DNA of 64,000 nucleotides from Polynucleobacter sp. JS-Polo-80-F4 (GTDB lineage Bacteria > Pseudomonadota > Gammaproteobacteria > Burkholderiales > Burkholderiaceae), in the NCBI RefSeq assembly GCF_018881965.1, contig NZ_JACVPI010000001.1:1866018-1930017 (forward strand). Direction: 5' to 3'. The notes beneath the pieces were generated by a model that had not been told where the DNA came from, ran no database searches, and worked only from the letters and a program-made list of their open reading frames with translations. The position numbers were made by a program, and so were the translations under genes. Shown piece by piece: positions 28,823 through 40,967 of this stretch. The stretch's first letter is position 1. Each line of letters starts with the position of its first letter.

Positions 28823-30289
28823 TCAGAGTTTGCTAACAGCAACATGCTGAAGCAGATTAATTACAGCTGGATGAATGATGTCGGTGAACGGCTTTGGATA
28901 AACGCCCATGCCTATTACGCAGATAGAAAGAACTGCCATCAAGAAATATTCTCGGCAGTTCAAGTCTTTTAATTCTTCAACATGCGCGTTATTGATAGTT
29001 CCAAAAAATACCCGCTTTACCATCCACAAGGAATACGCAGCGCCCAATATCAATGCAGTTGCTGCGAGGATACCGATGACGAAGTCATAATCCACAGCAG
29101 CCAATATCACCATGAACTCACCGACGAAACCAGAGGTAGCTGGCAAGCCGCAGTTAGCCATTGCCATCAAAACAGCAAATGCAGTAAATGCAGGCATGCG
29201 ATGCACTACGCCACCGTAGTCAGCTATTTGACGTGTATGCATACGGTCATATAGAACACCAATGGACAAGAACATGGCACCAGCTACAAAGCCGTGAGAA
29301 ATCATCTGCACAATACCGCCCTCAATACCTAATGGGCTAAAGAGGAAGAAACCTAAAGTAACGAAGCCCATATGCGCAACTGATGAATAAGCAACCAGCT
29401 TTTTCATATCTTTTTGGACTAGAGCAACTGCGCCTACATAGATTACCGCAACCAATGACAAGAAGATGACGAATGGACCCAAATACTGGCTAGCATCTGG
29501 AGCGATTGGCAATGAGAAACGTAAGAAGCCGTAAGCGCCGAGCTTAAGCATAATTGCGGCCAATACTACTGAACCGCCGGTTGGCGCTTCCACGTGAACG
29601 TCTGGCAACCAAGTATGTAATGGCCACATTGGAACCTTCACAGCAAAGGCCATGAAGAATGCAGCAAACAATAAAATCTGCTCTACGATATCTAAGCGAG
29701 CATTTTGCCAAGCCAAAATATCGAATGTATTAGTCACGTTATACAAGTACAGCATGGCAATCAATGTCAGCAATGAGCCTAGCAATGTATACAAGAAGAA
29801 CTTAAATGCAGCATAAATTCGGTTATGGCCACCCCACACACCAATAATGATGTACATCGGGATTAGGGTCGCCTCAAAGAAGACATAAAACAATAAGGCA
29901 TCAAGTGCACAAAATACGCCAATCATTAATCCGGAAAGAATTAGAAAGGAGGCATAGTATTGGGATACTTTAGTTTCAATAACTTCCCAAGCTGCTATCA
30001 CCACAATAATATTGATGAACGCAGTAAGCACAATGAACCAAACGGAAATACCGTCAATGCCTAGGTAGTAATTAATGTCGTAGCGCGGAATCCAACTAAT
30101 CTTTTCTACAAACTGCATCCCGGGATTGGCGATATCAAAATGAATTACCAATGGAAGGGTCGCAATAAATCCTAGTACAGCGCCAATTAAGGCTAACCAG
30201 CGTACGCCGGCAGATGGCTTCTCAGACCCATAAAACAAAATAATGAGTCCAAAGATAATCGGGGTCCAAATGGCGTAAGAAAGAATCAT
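28823..30289 (-). CDS. nuoM: NADH-quinone oxidoreductase subunit M
   Basis: Second antiporter-like subunit of the membrane arm, 488 residues. It shows LLFYVFFEATLIPMYIIIGVWGG with the essential TM5 Glu, VKVPMWPLHTWLPDVHVEAPTGGSV with the TM7 Lys, and KDMKKLVAYSSVAHMGFV. Length and order (nuoL-M-N) are standard. It starts 24 bases after nuoL. Confidence 0.97.
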   Translation of the reverse strand: MILSYAIWTPIIFGLIILFYGSEKPSAGVRWLALIGAVLGFIATLPLVIHFDIANPGMQFVEKISWIPRYDINYYLGIDGISVWFIVLTAFINIIVVIAAWEVIETKVSQYYASFLILSGLMIGVFCALDALLFYVFFEATLIPMYIIIGVWGGHNRIYAAFKFFLYTLLGSLLTLIAMLYLYNVTNTFDILAWQNARLDIVEQILLFAAFFMAFAVKVPMWPLHTWLPDVHVEAPTGGSVVLAAIMLKLGAYGFLRFSLPIAPDASQYLGPFVIFLSLVAVIYVGAVALVQKDMKKLVAYSSVAHMGFVTLGFFLFSPLGIEGGIVQMISHGFVAGAMFLSIGVLYDRMHTRQIADYGGVVHRMPAFTAFAVLMAMANCGLPATSGFVGEFMVILAAVDYDFVIGILAATALILGAAYSLWMVKRVFFGTINNAHVEELKDLNCREYFLMAVLSICVIGMGVYPKPFTDIIHPAVINLLQHVAVSKL

Positions 30290-30313
30290 AGTGGCTACTT
30301 AAGTAACAAAGGC

Positions 30314-32374
30314 CTAGCGAACAAAAGGCAGGTAAGCGTACAAAACCCAAGCAAGCAATACCGCCAAGCCAGCAATCATTGCGAAGGCGTAGTGATAGAG
30401 ATAACCGGATTGCAAATGACGAATAACTCCAGCAAAGCGCCCTACAGCATGCGCACTGCCGTTAACAAAGAAACCATCGATGATCTTTTGATCGCCACGA
30501 TGCCATAAGAAACTACCAATCCATATGAGACCTTTAGCAAATACAGCTTGATTGATTTCATCGAGGTAGTACTTGTTATCAAACAATTTTTTGATTGGTG
30601 CAAATGTCTGCGCAACTTTAGTAGGTAACTTTGGTGCCCAAAGGTATCCAACAGCAGCAGTCAATACACCAAGCACCACTAATAAAAGTACAGGGGATGT
30701 GAAAGCATGAATGGCCATAGCAACTGGGCCATGGAACTCATCTTCCAATTCCTTCATTACTGGGTGACGTGCAAGATCAATGAAGATGGAATCACCAAAG
30801 TAGGTTCCGAACAGCAATGGAGAAATGGTGTAGAAACCAATGATTACAGATGGAATAGCTAAGAGAATCAAAGGCAAAGTCACAACAAATGGAGATTCAT
30901 GTGGTTTTTGACCGGGGGCTAAGCCATGATGAGCGTGATCATCGCCCTGCTCTGCATGATCATGGTGATGGCCATGTGCATGAGCATCTTCATGGCCCCA
31001 ACGAGCCTTACCGTGGAACACATAAAAATACAAACGGAATGAGTACAAGGCGGTTACGAATACGCTTGCCATCACAGCAAAGTACGCAAATCCAGAGCCT
31101 GGGATATGGCTGGCAGCAACAGCCTCAATGATGGAGTCTTTTGAGTAAAAACCGGAGAAGAACGGCGTACCTACTAATGCAAGGTTGCCCAATAGCATCA
31201 TGAGGCAAGTAATTGGCATGTATTTCCAGAGGCCACCCATCTTGCGCATGTCTTGCTCATGGTGCATACCTAAAATCACGCTACCTGCCGCAAGGAACAA
31301 TAGCGCTTTGAAGAATGCATGGGTCATCAAATGAAAGATCGCAACGGGGTAAGCAGAAACACCCAAGGCCACTGTCATGTAACCCAACTGAGACAAAGTG
31401 GAATACGCAACCACTCTCTTGATATCGTTTTGCACAATACCGAGAAAACCCATAAATAGCGCCGTAATAGAGCCGATAACCAAGATGAAGCTCAAGGCTG
31501 CATCTGAAAGCTCAAATAACGGGGACATACGAGACACCATAAAGATGCCCGCAGTAACCATCGTTGCAGCGTGAATCAAAGCAGAAATTGGTGTTGGACC
31601 TTCCATCGAATCAGGCAACCAAACATGCAAAGGAAATTGAGCAGATTTACCCATTGCACCAATGAATAAGCAAATACAAGCGACAGTCATTAAGTTCCAA
31701 CTTGTACCTGGAAGTGTTTGAGCTGCTAATGCTGAGTTCTGTGAAAAGATCACGTCATACTGCATCGATCCTGTGCTGGCCAACAAAATGCCAATGCCCA
31801 GAATAAAGCCGAAGTCACCAACACGATTTACCAAGAAAGCTTTCATATTGGCAAATACAGCTGACTGGCGCTCAAAATAGAAGCCAATCAGCAAATAAGA
31901 AACAACACCCACAGCTTCCCAACCAAAGAAGAGTTGCAAAAGGTTATTACTCATCACCAACATCAGCATGGCGAAAGTAAACAAAGAAATATAAGAGAAG
32001 AAACGGTTGTAACCCTCTTCTCCATGCATATAGCCAATGGTGTAGATATGCACCATTAATGACACAAAGGTCACTACACACATCATCGTTGCTGTTAAAG
32101 GATCAATCAGGAAGCCTATGTCTAAATTAAGCTCACCTAACTGCATCCAGCGATACACGGTGCCATTGAAATAGAAACCATCCATCACTTGCACTAAAAC
32201 ATTGCAAGACAGTACGAAAGCAATTGTTACGCCCAAGATAGTCACAAACTGACTTGCGCCATGGCCAATGCGGTTGCCGCCTAACTTTGTACCAAAGAAG
32301 CCGGCAATGATGGAGCCTACTAATGGCGCCAATGGAATTGCGCAAAGAACGGGGATATTTAAGGTCAATTGCAT
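30314..32374 (-). CDS. nuoL: NADH-quinone oxidoreductase subunit L
   Basis: Distal antiporter-like subunit, 686 residues, with the long lateral helix at its C terminus. It has LLQLFFGWEAVGVVSYLLIGF (TM5 Glu), AQFPLHVWLPDSMEGPTPISALIHAATMV (TM7 Lys site shifted as in NuoL) and KRVVAYSTLSQLGYM. Between two late helices there is a loop of about 35 residues very rich in histidine (around residues 458-490, bases 30905-31000), not part of the E. coli subunit. It starts two bases after the nuoK stop. Confidence 0.97.
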   Translation of the reverse strand: MQLTLNIPVLCAIPLAPLVGSIIAGFFGTKLGGNRIGHGASQFVTILGVTIAFVLSCNVLVQVMDGFYFNGTVYRWMQLGELNLDIGFLIDPLTATMMCVVTFVSLMVHIYTIGYMHGEEGYNRFFSYISLFTFAMLMLVMSNNLLQLFFGWEAVGVVSYLLIGFYFERQSAVFANMKAFLVNRVGDFGFILGIGILLASTGSMQYDVIFSQNSALAAQTLPGTSWNLMTVACICLFIGAMGKSAQFPLHVWLPDSMEGPTPISALIHAATMVTAGIFMVSRMSPLFELSDAALSFILVIGSITALFMGFLGIVQNDIKRVVAYSTLSQLGYMTVALGVSAYPVAIFHLMTHAFFKALLFLAAGSVILGMHHEQDMRKMGGLWKYMPITCLMMLLGNLALVGTPFFSGFYSKDSIIEAVAASHIPGSGFAYFAVMASVFVTALYSFRLYFYVFHGKARWGHEDAHAHGHHHDHAEQGDDHAHHGLAPGQKPHESPFVVTLPLILLAIPSVIIGFYTISPLLFGTYFGDSIFIDLARHPVMKELEDEFHGPVAMAIHAFTSPVLLLVVLGVLTAAVGYLWAPKLPTKVAQTFAPIKKLFDNKYYLDEINQAVFAKGLIWIGSFLWHRGDQKIIDGFFVNGSAHAVGRFAGVIRHLQSGYLYHYAFAMIAGLAVLLAWVLYAYLPFVR

Positions 32375-32376
32375 GA

Positions 32377-32685
32377 CTAGCCTTTAAGGTGGTCAAGATC
32401 TTCGGCATTAATGGTGTCAACCTTGCGGAAGAGCACAACCAAAATTGCCAAGCCGATAGCTGCTTCAGCAGCTGCCACAGTCAAAATAAAGAATACGAAT
32501 ACTTGACCTGCCATATCACCCAGATAGTGAGAGAAGGCAACAAAGTTCATATTGACCGAGAGAAGCATCAACTCAATAGCCATGAGTAATACGATGACAT
32601 TCTTACGGTTTAAGAAAATACCAATAACACTAGTTGCGAACAAAATCGCACCAAGCACTAAGTAATGAGCGAGAGTGATATTCAT
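32377..32685 (-). CDS. nuoK: NADH-quinone oxidoreductase subunit K
   Basis: Small membrane subunit with three helices, 102 residues. The conserved Glu residues of TM2 and TM3 are visible in [14 protein letters not shown] and [13 protein letters not shown]; they form part of the central proton path. Its start overlaps the nuoJ stop by four bases (ATGA). Confidence 0.96.
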   Translation of the reverse strand: MNITLAHYLVLGAILFATSVIGIFLNRKNVIVLLMAIELMLLSVNMNFVAFSHYLGDMAGQVFVFFILTVAAAEAAIGLAILVVLFRKVDTINAEDLDHLKG

Positions 32686-33329
32686 TTCTTCTCTCCCCTT
32701 GCATCTTGTTTTGCCGCCATGTCAGAACCCATCTTCACAATACGCATACGATCTGCAGCGACCACATTGACCTGCTCGTGGATATTTTGAGCTTTAGAGT
32801 CTTTACGATTGCGCAATGTCAAAGCAACAGCAGCAATAATGGCAACCAATAGAATCACACCAGCAACTTCAAACGCATAAACATAATCAACAAAGATCAA
32901 CATACCCAAGGCTTGAGTATTGTTTGCCATCATCTCTTCAGGCATCGGCTGCACTGGCGCATTCGTACCAATGAAGCTACGAATAATCACAATCGATAGC
33001 TCCAGAACAATCACTGCGCCCATTAAAAATGCAACTGGCAAGTACTTTTTAAAATCTCTACGTAGATGCTCAATATCTAGATCCAACATCATGACAACGA
33101 ATAGGAAGAGCACCATAACGGCGCCTACATAAACCAGAATCAAGGCCAAGCTTAAGAATTCAGCCTTAAGCAACATCCAGAGCCCGGACGCGCAAAAGAA
33201 TGCCAATACAAGGAATAGCGCAGCATGGACTGGATTACGAGCAGTAATCACGCGCAATGCAGAAATGACCAATAAACCTGCAAAGCCATAGAAGAAAACA
33301 GCAAATAAAGTAGATGGATCGAATGTCAT
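32682..33329 (-). CDS. nuoJ: NADH-quinone oxidoreductase subunit J
   Basis: Membrane subunit of 215 residues, five helices in the first 165 residues. The TM3 region [20 protein letters not shown] contains the pi-bulge/Tyr motif of this subunit. The last 45 residues are a hydrophilic tail. It is translationally coupled with nuoK. Confidence 0.96.
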   Translation of the reverse strand: MTFDPSTLFAVFFYGFAGLLVISALRVITARNPVHAALFLVLAFFCASGLWMLLKAEFLSLALILVYVGAVMVLFLFVVMMLDLDIEHLRRDFKKYLPVAFLMGAVIVLELSIVIIRSFIGTNAPVQPMPEEMMANNTQALGMLIFVDYVYAFEVAGVILLVAIIAAVALTLRNRKDSKAQNIHEQVNVVAADRMRIVKMGSDMAAKQDARGEKK

Positions 33330-33349
33330 ATTAGTTCTGCTCGATTCGA

Positions 33350-33841
33350 TTAGCGGTAAGGTGCATCAGCTGCACGGTTAGCGGCGATATCTTTTTCATA
33401 CTTATCACCTACAGCTAAAAGCATATCTTTAGTGAAATACAAGTCACCACGCTTATCGCCGAAATATTCAAAGATATTGGTTTCTACAATGGCGTCAACT
33501 GGGCATGCTTCTTCGCAAAAGCCGCAGAAAATACATTTAGTAAGATCGATGTCGTAGCGGCTAGTACGACGGGTACCGTCATCGCGCTCAGCAGTTTCAA
33601 TAGTGATCGCATAAGCAGGACATACGGCTTCACATAACTTGCAGCCAATACAACGTTCTTCACCATTTTCGTAACGACGGAGTGCGTGTAGACCACGGAA
33701 GCGATTAGACAATGGCGTCTTCTCTTCTGGGTATTGAACAGTAATTTTTGGCTTAAAAAGATAGCGGCCAGTAATAGACATACCGGTCAAGATGTCTTTA
33801 AGCATCAAGCTATCGAGGAATTGGGAAATTTTCTTAAACAT
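33350..33841 (-). CDS. nuoI: NADH-quinone oxidoreductase subunit I
   Basis: Carries the N6a and N6b 4Fe-4S clusters between the peripheral arm and the quinone site. The 163 residues contain two ferredoxin motifs, [12 protein letters not shown] and [12 protein letters not shown], with the CP endings expected for cluster swapping of the fourth ligand. The N-terminal amphipathic helix runs along the membrane. It lies between nuoH and nuoJ as usual. Confidence 0.97.
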   Translation of the reverse strand: MFKKISQFLDSLMLKDILTGMSITGRYLFKPKITVQYPEEKTPLSNRFRGLHALRRYENGEERCIGCKLCEAVCPAYAITIETAERDDGTRRTSRYDIDLTKCIFCGFCEEACPVDAIVETNIFEYFGDKRGDLYFTKDMLLAVGDKYEKDIAANRAADAPYR

Positions 33842-33852
33842 GATTGATCAAC

Positions 33853-34926
33853 TTATTTCCAAATATTCCATGGGGATACAACCCACGCGCCGATAACAAC
33901 CACCCAGAATACTGAGATGGGAATAAAAATCTTCCAGCCCAAACGCATAATTTGGTCATAGCGATAACGTGGCAATGTTGCACGCAACCAAATAACGCAA
34001 GACAGCAAGAAGAATGTCTTGCCGAACAACCAGAAGAAGCCTGGAATATCGCGCAGGATAGGTAAATCAACAATGGGTAACCAGCCGCCTAAGAACATGA
34101 TGGATGCCACAGCAGCAATCAAAATCATGTTGGCATATTCAGCCAAGAAGAACATCGCAAATGACATTCCTGAATACTCAACCATATGGCCAGCAACAAT
34201 CTCAGACTCACCTTCGACTACGTCAAAAGGATGGCGGTTAGTTTCAGCAACACCAGAAATAAAGTAAATCAAGAACATTGGCAATAAAGGCAACCAATTC
34301 CATGAGAGGAAGTTAAGGCCCAGGCTTGCAAAGTAACCTTGCTCTTGAGACGCAACAATCGTACTCAGATTTAAAGAGCCCGAAGTGAGTAGCACTGTAA
34401 CCAACGCAAAGCCCATAGCGATCTCGTAAGAAATCATCTGCGCTGATGCACGCATAGCGCCTAAGAATGGGTATTTAGAGTTTGATGACCAGCCAGCCAA
34501 GATCACGCCATAAACACCAATTGAGGAAATAGCCATGATGTAGAGCAGACCCGCATTGACATCAGCCAAAACCATCTTCGCTTGGAATGGAATTACGGCC
34601 CATGCAGCAAACGCAGGCATGATCACCATAATTGGTGCAATGAAGTACAGAACCTTACTAGCTTGTGCAGGAGCAATGATCTCCTTCATTAAGAGTTTTA
34701 ATGCGTCTGCAATAGGTTGCAATAAACCTAAAGGACCCACACGATTTGGTCCTAGGCGAATATGCATCCAACCAATCAGCTTTCTTTCCCAGAGGGTTAG
34801 GTAAGCTACGCAACCAAACATTGGCAACACGATGATGACGATACGTACCAAAGCCCAAACCAATGGCCATAAAGAGCCAAAAATGGCCTCACCTTGGGTG
34901 GTAACGAGGTTCAAGAAATTATCCAT
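33853..34926 (-). CDS. nuoH: NADH-quinone oxidoreductase subunit H
   Basis: Membrane subunit forming the quinone chamber floor, 357 residues and eight or nine helices. Hallmarks are [20 protein letters not shown] near residue 47-66, [10 protein letters not shown], and [20 protein letters not shown] with its acidic funnel residues. It starts eight bases after the nuoG stop and 11 bases before nuoI. Confidence 0.97.
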   Translation of the reverse strand: MDNFLNLVTTQGEAIFGSLWPLVWALVRIVIIVLPMFGCVAYLTLWERKLIGWMHIRLGPNRVGPLGLLQPIADALKLLMKEIIAPAQASKVLYFIAPIMVIMPAFAAWAVIPFQAKMVLADVNAGLLYIMAISSIGVYGVILAGWSSNSKYPFLGAMRASAQMISYEIAMGFALVTVLLTSGSLNLSTIVASQEQGYFASLGLNFLSWNWLPLLPMFLIYFISGVAETNRHPFDVVEGESEIVAGHMVEYSGMSFAMFFLAEYANMILIAAVASIMFLGGWLPIVDLPILRDIPGFFWLFGKTFFLLSCVIWLRATLPRYRYDQIMRLGWKIFIPISVFWVVVIGAWVVSPWNIWK

Positions 34927-34934
34927 CTCTGACC

Positions 34935-37250
34935 TTATGCCTTACTAACAGTTACTGGACCAAACATGGATCCCAATTTCGCACTAGCCATAGTTCCAGC
35001 AGAAACTCTGATGGCGCCTGGCGCTAAATTTACTTCTAATGTTGCTGGCATATCAACAGTTTGAGTTCCTTGAGTAACTCGAACAGCATCACCCTCTTTT
35101 AGACCCAATTCAGCGAATGTGTTTTTATTCAAACCAACCTGATTGCCGCGCTTAGCATCACGAGTTAGTTGCAATGCCGATGAACGACGTACGATTTGGT
35201 CACCAGCGTATATATTGACATCAGCCAAACGCTCAAGACCATTCAATGGAGCTTGATTATTGTTGGCTATAGATGTGCTTGAAGTCTTGTTATCCAAGCG
35301 TGTGCAATAACCTTCATCCAATGCCTCACCTAAAACTTCTTCAGGCGCATTAAACAAGAAACCATCTAGGCCCAATAAGCCACCGAGTACACGCAATACT
35401 TTCCATGCCGGACGAGAATCACCTAAAGGTTTGACTGAAGGTTGAACTGTCTGAACTCTGCCTTCTAGATTGACGAAGGTAGAAACTGTTTCTGAGAATG
35501 TAGAGATTGGGAGAATGACGTCGGCAACCTCCATCAAGTCTGCGCTCTTATAAGCACTAAAAGCGATCACTGTATTTGCTTTTGCCAATGCAGCACGAGC
35601 TGCTGTTGGGTTAGGCAAATCAGAATCAGGCTCGATATTCATCAAAATGACAGCGCGACGATCACCAGACAATAGTGATTCAACGCCAGCACCATTAGCA
35701 TTCACCAAGGATGCGCCAACAGCATTTCCACCTACCGGTAGGAAGCCTAAAGTTGCGCCAGTCTGCTCAGCAATAAATTGAGCTAATACATGCAAATCAG
35801 ATGCATGTTGATGTGCAATAGCAGCAGAACCTAGCAATACAGCAGTAGATTCACCTGACAACAAGCTATCGGCAATCTTCTGCGCCACAGGTGAAACTGC
35901 TAAGTTCGCGGTGCCAGCTGGTGCGCTGACTGATTTAGCTTTAGCAACTGCAAGCGCCACTTCACTTAATGCATTGAGCCATGCGCTTGGTGTAGCAGTG
36001 ATGCCACTGCTTGGGATAAGCCAGTCATCACCACCTGCATCAATGCGAGTAACTTGTAAACCACGCTTGCTAGCTGTACGAATACGGGCGGCTAGCACTG
36101 GCTGATCTTTACGCAAAAAGCTACCAACAACTAATACGCGATCTAATTCACTAATCTTGGCAACAGGCATGCCTAACCATGGAGCTGTAGCGGCACCCTT
36201 CACATCAGTTTGGCGTAGACGCGTTTCAACCTGTTTAGAACCCAAGCCACGAACCATCTTTTGCAAGAGATGCAACTCTTCTGTACTAGAAATTGGGTGA
36301 GCTAATGCGCCAATAGACTCTGGGCCGCTTTCAGCTGAAATCGATTTTAGGGAATGCGCAACATAGTCCAATGCTGACTGCCAATCTGTTTCCAACCACT
36401 GACCGCCCTGCTTTACCATTGGCGTAGTGACACGATCAGCGCTATTTAAACCCTCGTAAGAGAAGCGATCACGATCACTAATCCAACATTCATTAATGGC
36501 TTCATTTTCTAGAGCAACAACACGCATTACTTTATTTGCTTTAGTTTGAACCGTAGTATTTGCACCCAAGCTATCGTGCGGGCTTACTGAACGCTTACGT
36601 CCAAGTTCCCATGTGCGTGCAGCATAGCGGAATGGCTTGCTGGTTAACGCGCCAACTGGGCACAAATCAATCATGTTTCCAGACAACTCTGAATCTACAG
36701 TCTGACCAACAAAAGTGGTGATCTCAGAATGCTCGCCACGGTTGACCATGCCAAGCTCCATAACGCCAGCAACCTCTTGACCAAATCGGACGCAACGCGT
36801 GCAATGGATGCAACGTGTCATCTCTTGCATGGAAATCAATGGGCCAACATTCTTATGAAACACAACACGCTTCTCTTCGTCATAGCGTGAATTAGACTTG
36901 CCGTAACCAACTGCCAAGTCTTGTAACTGGCACTCGCCACCCTGGTCGCAAATTGGGCAATCCAATGGATGGTTGATCAGGAGGAATTCCATCACAGAGC
37001 GTTGAGCCTCGACGGCCTTTGCGGAATGTGTAAACACCTTCATGCCTTGAGTCACTGGTGTGGCACAAGCAGGTAATGGCTTAGGCGCCTTCTCAACTTC
37101 AACTAGGCACATACGGCAGTTAGCCGCAATCGACAACTTCTTGTGATAGCAGAAGTGAGGAACGTAGGTGCCGAGCTTGTTCGCGGCGTGCATCACCATC
37201 GAACCTTGCGGAACTTCTACGGCCTTACCATCTAATTCGATTTCTACCAT
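34935..37250 (-). CDS. nuoG: NADH-quinone oxidoreductase subunit G
   Basis: Large peripheral subunit of 771 residues. The N-terminal 2Fe-2S domain uses Cys in PHFCYH, ANCRMC and ACATP. The His-Cys3 4Fe-4S site is [18 protein letters not shown], and the third cluster uses CIHCTRC with a later Cys in [14 protein letters not shown]. The molybdopterin-oxidoreductase-like domain follows. The extra N7 cluster motif expected after that (Cx2Cx3C) reads SPHDSLGAN, so N7 is probably absent. I prefer ATG 37250 ([11 protein letters not shown]) to the GTG at 37256; no clear Shine-Dalgarno decides it. Confidence 0.96.
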   Translation of the reverse strand: MVEIELDGKAVEVPQGSMVMHAANKLGTYVPHFCYHKKLSIAANCRMCLVEVEKAPKPLPACATPVTQGMKVFTHSAKAVEAQRSVMEFLLINHPLDCPICDQGGECQLQDLAVGYGKSNSRYDEEKRVVFHKNVGPLISMQEMTRCIHCTRCVRFGQEVAGVMELGMVNRGEHSEITTFVGQTVDSELSGNMIDLCPVGALTSKPFRYAARTWELGRKRSVSPHDSLGANTTVQTKANKVMRVVALENEAINECWISDRDRFSYEGLNSADRVTTPMVKQGGQWLETDWQSALDYVAHSLKSISAESGPESIGALAHPISSTEELHLLQKMVRGLGSKQVETRLRQTDVKGAATAPWLGMPVAKISELDRVLVVGSFLRKDQPVLAARIRTASKRGLQVTRIDAGGDDWLIPSSGITATPSAWLNALSEVALAVAKAKSVSAPAGTANLAVSPVAQKIADSLLSGESTAVLLGSAAIAHQHASDLHVLAQFIAEQTGATLGFLPVGGNAVGASLVNANGAGVESLLSGDRRAVILMNIEPDSDLPNPTAARAALAKANTVIAFSAYKSADLMEVADVILPISTFSETVSTFVNLEGRVQTVQPSVKPLGDSRPAWKVLRVLGGLLGLDGFLFNAPEEVLGEALDEGYCTRLDNKTSSTSIANNNQAPLNGLERLADVNIYAGDQIVRRSSALQLTRDAKRGNQVGLNKNTFAELGLKEGDAVRVTQGTQTVDMPATLEVNLAPGAIRVSAGTMASAKLGSMFGPVTVSKA

Positions 37251-37282
37251 GCTCACTTTAAGATATCCCGTGCTCTAAATCT

Positions 37283-38581
37283 TTATAAAGGTTTCGCAGA
37301 ATCTAAGCAGCGCTTATGTTCTACGTGATATGCAAATTCATCCATGTAATGCTTCAACATACCGCGAACTGGCATTGCTGCAGCATCACCTAAAGCGCAA
37401 ATCGTACGGCCTTGAATATTGGCGGCTACGTCATTAAGCAAATCCAAATCCTCCGGACGCCCTTCACCATGTTCAATACGGTGAACAATGCGCCATAACC
37501 AACCAGTACCTTCACGACATGGAGTGCACTGACCGCATGATTCTTCGTGATAGAAATAAGATAAACGCTCTAAGGCACGAACCATGCAACGCGTTTCATT
37601 CATCACAATCACTGCGCCTGAACCCAGCATCGATCCAGCTTTAGCAATGCTGTCGTAATCCATAGTCAGATCCATCATCTGCGCTCCAGGAATGACTGGA
37701 GCAGAAGATCCTCCAGGAATCACTGCCTTTAAAGCCCTACCATCACGCATACCGCCAGCAAGCTTTAGCAGTTCTGCGAAAGGAGTGCCTAATGGAATTT
37801 CATAATTACCTGGATGTACAACGTCACCGGAGACTGAGTAAATCTTCGTACCGCCGTTATTAGGTTTACCAAGCTCTAAATAAGCCTGGCCACCAATGGC
37901 CAAGATGAATGGCACAGCAGCAAATGTTTCTGTGTTGTTAATCGTAGTTGGCTTGCCATACAAACCAAAGCTTGCAGGGAATGGCGGCTTAAAGCGTGGT
38001 TGACCCTTTTTACCCTCTAATGACTCAAGTAATGCAGTCTCTTCGCCACAAATATATGCACCCCAACCTGGAGAAGCGTGCAACTGGAAGGAGAAATCAC
38101 TTCCTAAAATCTTATCGCCTAAATATCCCGCAGCACGAGCTTCTTCCAAAGCCTCTTCAAAGCGGGAATAGACTTCCCAGATTTCGCCGTGGATATAGTT
38201 GTAGCCAGCAGTGATACCCATGGTGTAAGCACCAATAATCATGCCCTCAATCAAGGCATGCGGGTTGTAACGCATGATGTCACGGTCTTTAAATGTACCC
38301 GGCTCACCTTCGTCACTATTACAAACTAAATATTTTTGTCCTGGGAATTGGCGTGGCATAAAGCTCCACTTCAATCCAGTAGGGAAACCTGCACCACCAC
38401 GACCACGCAATGATGAAGCTTTCAATTCTGCAATGATGCTATCGGGTGATACTTTATCGTTAATTAAACGACGCAATTGTTGATAGCCGCCACGGCTTTC
38501 ATAGTCTTTTAAACGCCAGTTATCGCCGTTTAATCCAGCAAGAATTAAAGGCTTGATATGGCGATCGTGCAAGCTGGTCAT
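37283..38581 (-). CDS. nuoF: NADH-quinone oxidoreductase subunit F
   Basis: Binds NADH and FMN and the N3 4Fe-4S cluster, at the entry point of electrons. The 432 residues include [17 protein letters not shown] (nucleotide loop), the [16 protein letters not shown] flavin segment, [18 protein letters not shown] and the cluster motif [15 protein letters not shown] with the fourth Cys in [10 protein letters not shown]. It overlaps the nuoE stop by four bases (ATGA). Confidence 0.98.
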   Translation of the reverse strand: MTSLHDRHIKPLILAGLNGDNWRLKDYESRGGYQQLRRLINDKVSPDSIIAELKASSLRGRGGAGFPTGLKWSFMPRQFPGQKYLVCNSDEGEPGTFKDRDIMRYNPHALIEGMIIGAYTMGITAGYNYIHGEIWEVYSRFEEALEEARAAGYLGDKILGSDFSFQLHASPGWGAYICGEETALLESLEGKKGQPRFKPPFPASFGLYGKPTTINNTETFAAVPFILAIGGQAYLELGKPNNGGTKIYSVSGDVVHPGNYEIPLGTPFAELLKLAGGMRDGRALKAVIPGGSSAPVIPGAQMMDLTMDYDSIAKAGSMLGSGAVIVMNETRCMVRALERLSYFYHEESCGQCTPCREGTGWLWRIVHRIEHGEGRPEDLDLLNDVAANIQGRTICALGDAAAMPVRGMLKHYMDEFAYHVEHKRCLDSAKPL

Positions 38582-39084
38582 GCTGCTTTCCCTTCTGCAC
38601 GCAATTCATTTAACAAAACATCAATCTTTTCTTTGCTCATAAAGCTGCACATACGCTTGTCATTCACCAACATCACTGGTGAGTCGCCGCATGCACCCAT
38701 GCACTCACCCTCTTTTAAAGTGAAGGTTCCGCAAGGAGTAGTTTCGTTGTAGCCAATACCAAGAGTCTCTTTTAAATACGTAGCAGCTGTTTCACCATGA
38801 GTGAGCTGGCATGGCAAATTGGTACAGATTACTAATTTGTATTTACCAATTTTCTTGGTGTTATACATGTTGTAAAAAGTAGCTACTTCATCAACTGCGA
38901 TGCTTGGCATCTCTAGAATTTGTGCAATCGTTTCGATCACTTCAGGCGAAACCCAACCCACCTCTGTTTGAGCAGCAATCAAGCAGGCCATTACAGCAGA
39001 TTGCTTGTGCTCTGGTGGGTACTTAGCGATATTGCGTTGAATATCAGCCAATGTTTTGTCAGAAAGTTGAAGAGTTGTAGTCAT
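38578..39084 (-). CDS. nuoE: NADH-quinone oxidoreductase subunit E
   Basis: Thioredoxin-fold subunit holding the N1a 2Fe-2S cluster, 168 residues. The four Cys ligands are in VICTNLPCQ and [11 protein letters not shown]. The N-terminal helical part ([27 protein letters not shown]) is typical. It is coupled to nuoF by a four-base overlap. Confidence 0.97.
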   Translation of the reverse strand: MTTTLQLSDKTLADIQRNIAKYPPEHKQSAVMACLIAAQTEVGWVSPEVIETIAQILEMPSIAVDEVATFYNMYNTKKIGKYKLVICTNLPCQLTHGETAATYLKETLGIGYNETTPCGTFTLKEGECMGACGDSPVMLVNDKRMCSFMSKEKIDVLLNELRAEGKAA

Positions 39085-39107
39085 TAAATAATCCTTGGCA
39101 CGCTTAA

Positions 39108-40361
39108 TTAGCGGTCAATCTCCCCGAACACAATATCTTGGGTACCAATAATGGTTACCGCATCAGCCAACATATGGCCGCGTGACATCTCATCCATTGC
39201 TGAAAGGTGTACAAATCCTGGCGCACGAATCTTCATGCGATAAGGCTTATTAGCACCATCTGAAATTAAGTAAATTCCAAACTCACCTTTTGGATGCTCA
39301 ACAGCTGAGTAAGCCTCGCCATCAGGAACGTGAATCCCTTCAGTAAAGAGTTTGAAATGGTGAATCAATTCTTCCATATTGGTTTTCATATCCACACGCT
39401 TGGGTGGAGAAACTTTATGGTTGTCACTCATCACTGGGCCTGGATTTGCTTTTAACCAAGCAACGCACTGCTTAATGATGCGATTGGATTGGCGCATCTC
39501 TTCCATACGCACCAAATAACGATCATAAGAATCGCCATTAACGCCTACTGGAATATCAAAATCTAAACGATCATAGACTTCATATGGCTGCTTCTTGCGC
39601 AAATCCCATTCAATGCCTGAACCACGCAACATTGGACCAGTAAATCCGAGTTGCAATGCACGCTCTGGAGTGACGATGCCAATATTGACCAAACGTTGCT
39701 TCCAGATACGGTTATCCGTTAAGAGATTGCAGTACTCGTCTACGTTGGCATCAAAGCCATTGGTAAATTGCTCAATGAAATCTAATAAAGTGCCGCTACG
39801 GTTTTCATTTAAACGCTTGATAGCGGAATCACTGCGAATTTTGTTCTTGCTGTACTGAGCCATGTGATCTGGCAAATCACGATATACGCCACCTGGACGG
39901 TAGTAAGCAGCGTGCATACGGGCACCCGAAACTGCTTCGTACATATCAAAGATGTCTTCACGATCGCGGAAGGCGTACAAGAAGACGGCCATTGCACCAA
40001 CGTCTAGACCATGACAGCCTATCCAGAGTAAGTGGTTCAATAAGCGAGTTAACTCGTCATACATCACACGGATGTATTGAGCGCGCAGCGGAACATCTAC
40101 TTGCAATAACTTTTCAATGGCCATGACATACGCATGCTCATTGGACATCATGGATACATAATCCAAACGGTCCATATAAGGAACGTTCTGAATCCAAGTG
40201 CGTGTCTCAGCCAATTTTTCGGTAGCGCGATGTAATAAGCCGATATGAGGATCGGCACGTTGAATTACTTCACCATCGAGCTCAAGCACTAAACGTAATA
40301 CGCCATGCGCCGCCGGATGCTGGGGACCGAAATTGAGGGTGTAGTTCTTAATTTGTGCCAT
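39108..40361 (-). CDS. nuoD: NADH-quinone oxidoreductase subunit D
   Basis: 49-kDa-type subunit lining the quinone pocket, 417 residues. [22 protein letters not shown] contains the His that contacts quinone. [28 protein letters not shown] and the C-terminal VFGEIDR are diagnostic. NuoC and NuoD are separate proteins here, unlike the fused form of E. coli. It starts three bases after the nuoC stop. Confidence 0.98.
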   Translation of the reverse strand: MAQIKNYTLNFGPQHPAAHGVLRLVLELDGEVIQRADPHIGLLHRATEKLAETRTWIQNVPYMDRLDYVSMMSNEHAYVMAIEKLLQVDVPLRAQYIRVMYDELTRLLNHLLWIGCHGLDVGAMAVFLYAFRDREDIFDMYEAVSGARMHAAYYRPGGVYRDLPDHMAQYSKNKIRSDSAIKRLNENRSGTLLDFIEQFTNGFDANVDEYCNLLTDNRIWKQRLVNIGIVTPERALQLGFTGPMLRGSGIEWDLRKKQPYEVYDRLDFDIPVGVNGDSYDRYLVRMEEMRQSNRIIKQCVAWLKANPGPVMSDNHKVSPPKRVDMKTNMEELIHHFKLFTEGIHVPDGEAYSAVEHPKGEFGIYLISDGANKPYRMKIRAPGFVHLSAMDEMSRGHMLADAVTIIGTQDIVFGEIDR

Positions 40362-40364
40362 GAC

Positions 40365-40964
40365 TTAAACCGGACCTCCATACTGCTCTTCACGAACAAT
40401 GCGTGGAGTAATTTCTCGAGCCTCAATTGTGACCGGCTGGTAAACAACACGTTTTAACTCTGGGTCATAACGCATTTCAACATTGCCACTGATTGGGAAA
40501 TCTTTTCTAAATGGATGACCGATAAAGCCGTAGTCAGTCAGAATGCGGCGCAAGTCTTCGTGACCATCAAACAAGATGCCGTAGAGGTCAAATGCTTCAC
40601 GCTCAAACCAGTTGGCTGAGTTCCATACCGGAGTAATCGAAGCTACCAATGGATAACTATCGTCTGGTGCAAATACGCGAACACGCAAGCGCCAGTTGTG
40701 CTGCAAAGATAATAAGTGACTTACGACACCAAAGCGTTGACCGCTCCATACGCCATCACGAAAATCTTGGTAATCAACACCGCATAAATCTATTAACTGC
40801 TCAAATGCAAGTGATGGATCGTCACGTAGCAACAAAGCCGATTCGAAATAAGTGTCTGCATTCACAACAACAGTCACTTCACCCAATGCAATCTCAATAG
40901 ATTGTGCGCGTTTACCTAATACTTTTTCTAAATTGGCGGCTAACTGGTTCAAACGATCTGACAT
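40365..40964 (-). CDS. nuoC: NADH-quinone oxidoreductase subunit C
   Basis: 30-kDa-type subunit of 199 residues. The diagnostic segment is [39 protein letters not shown] near residue 120-160, followed by EVRYD-like [14 protein letters not shown]. It lies between nuoB (three bases) and nuoD (three bases). Confidence 0.97.
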   Translation of the reverse strand: MSDRLNQLAANLEKVLGKRAQSIEIALGEVTVVVNADTYFESALLLRDDPSLAFEQLIDLCGVDYQDFRDGVWSGQRFGVVSHLLSLQHNWRLRVRVFAPDDSYPLVASITPVWNSANWFEREAFDLYGILFDGHEDLRRILTDYGFIGHPFRKDFPISGNVEMRYDPELKRVVYQPVTIEAREITPRIVREEQYGGPV

Positions 40965-40967
40965 AAC

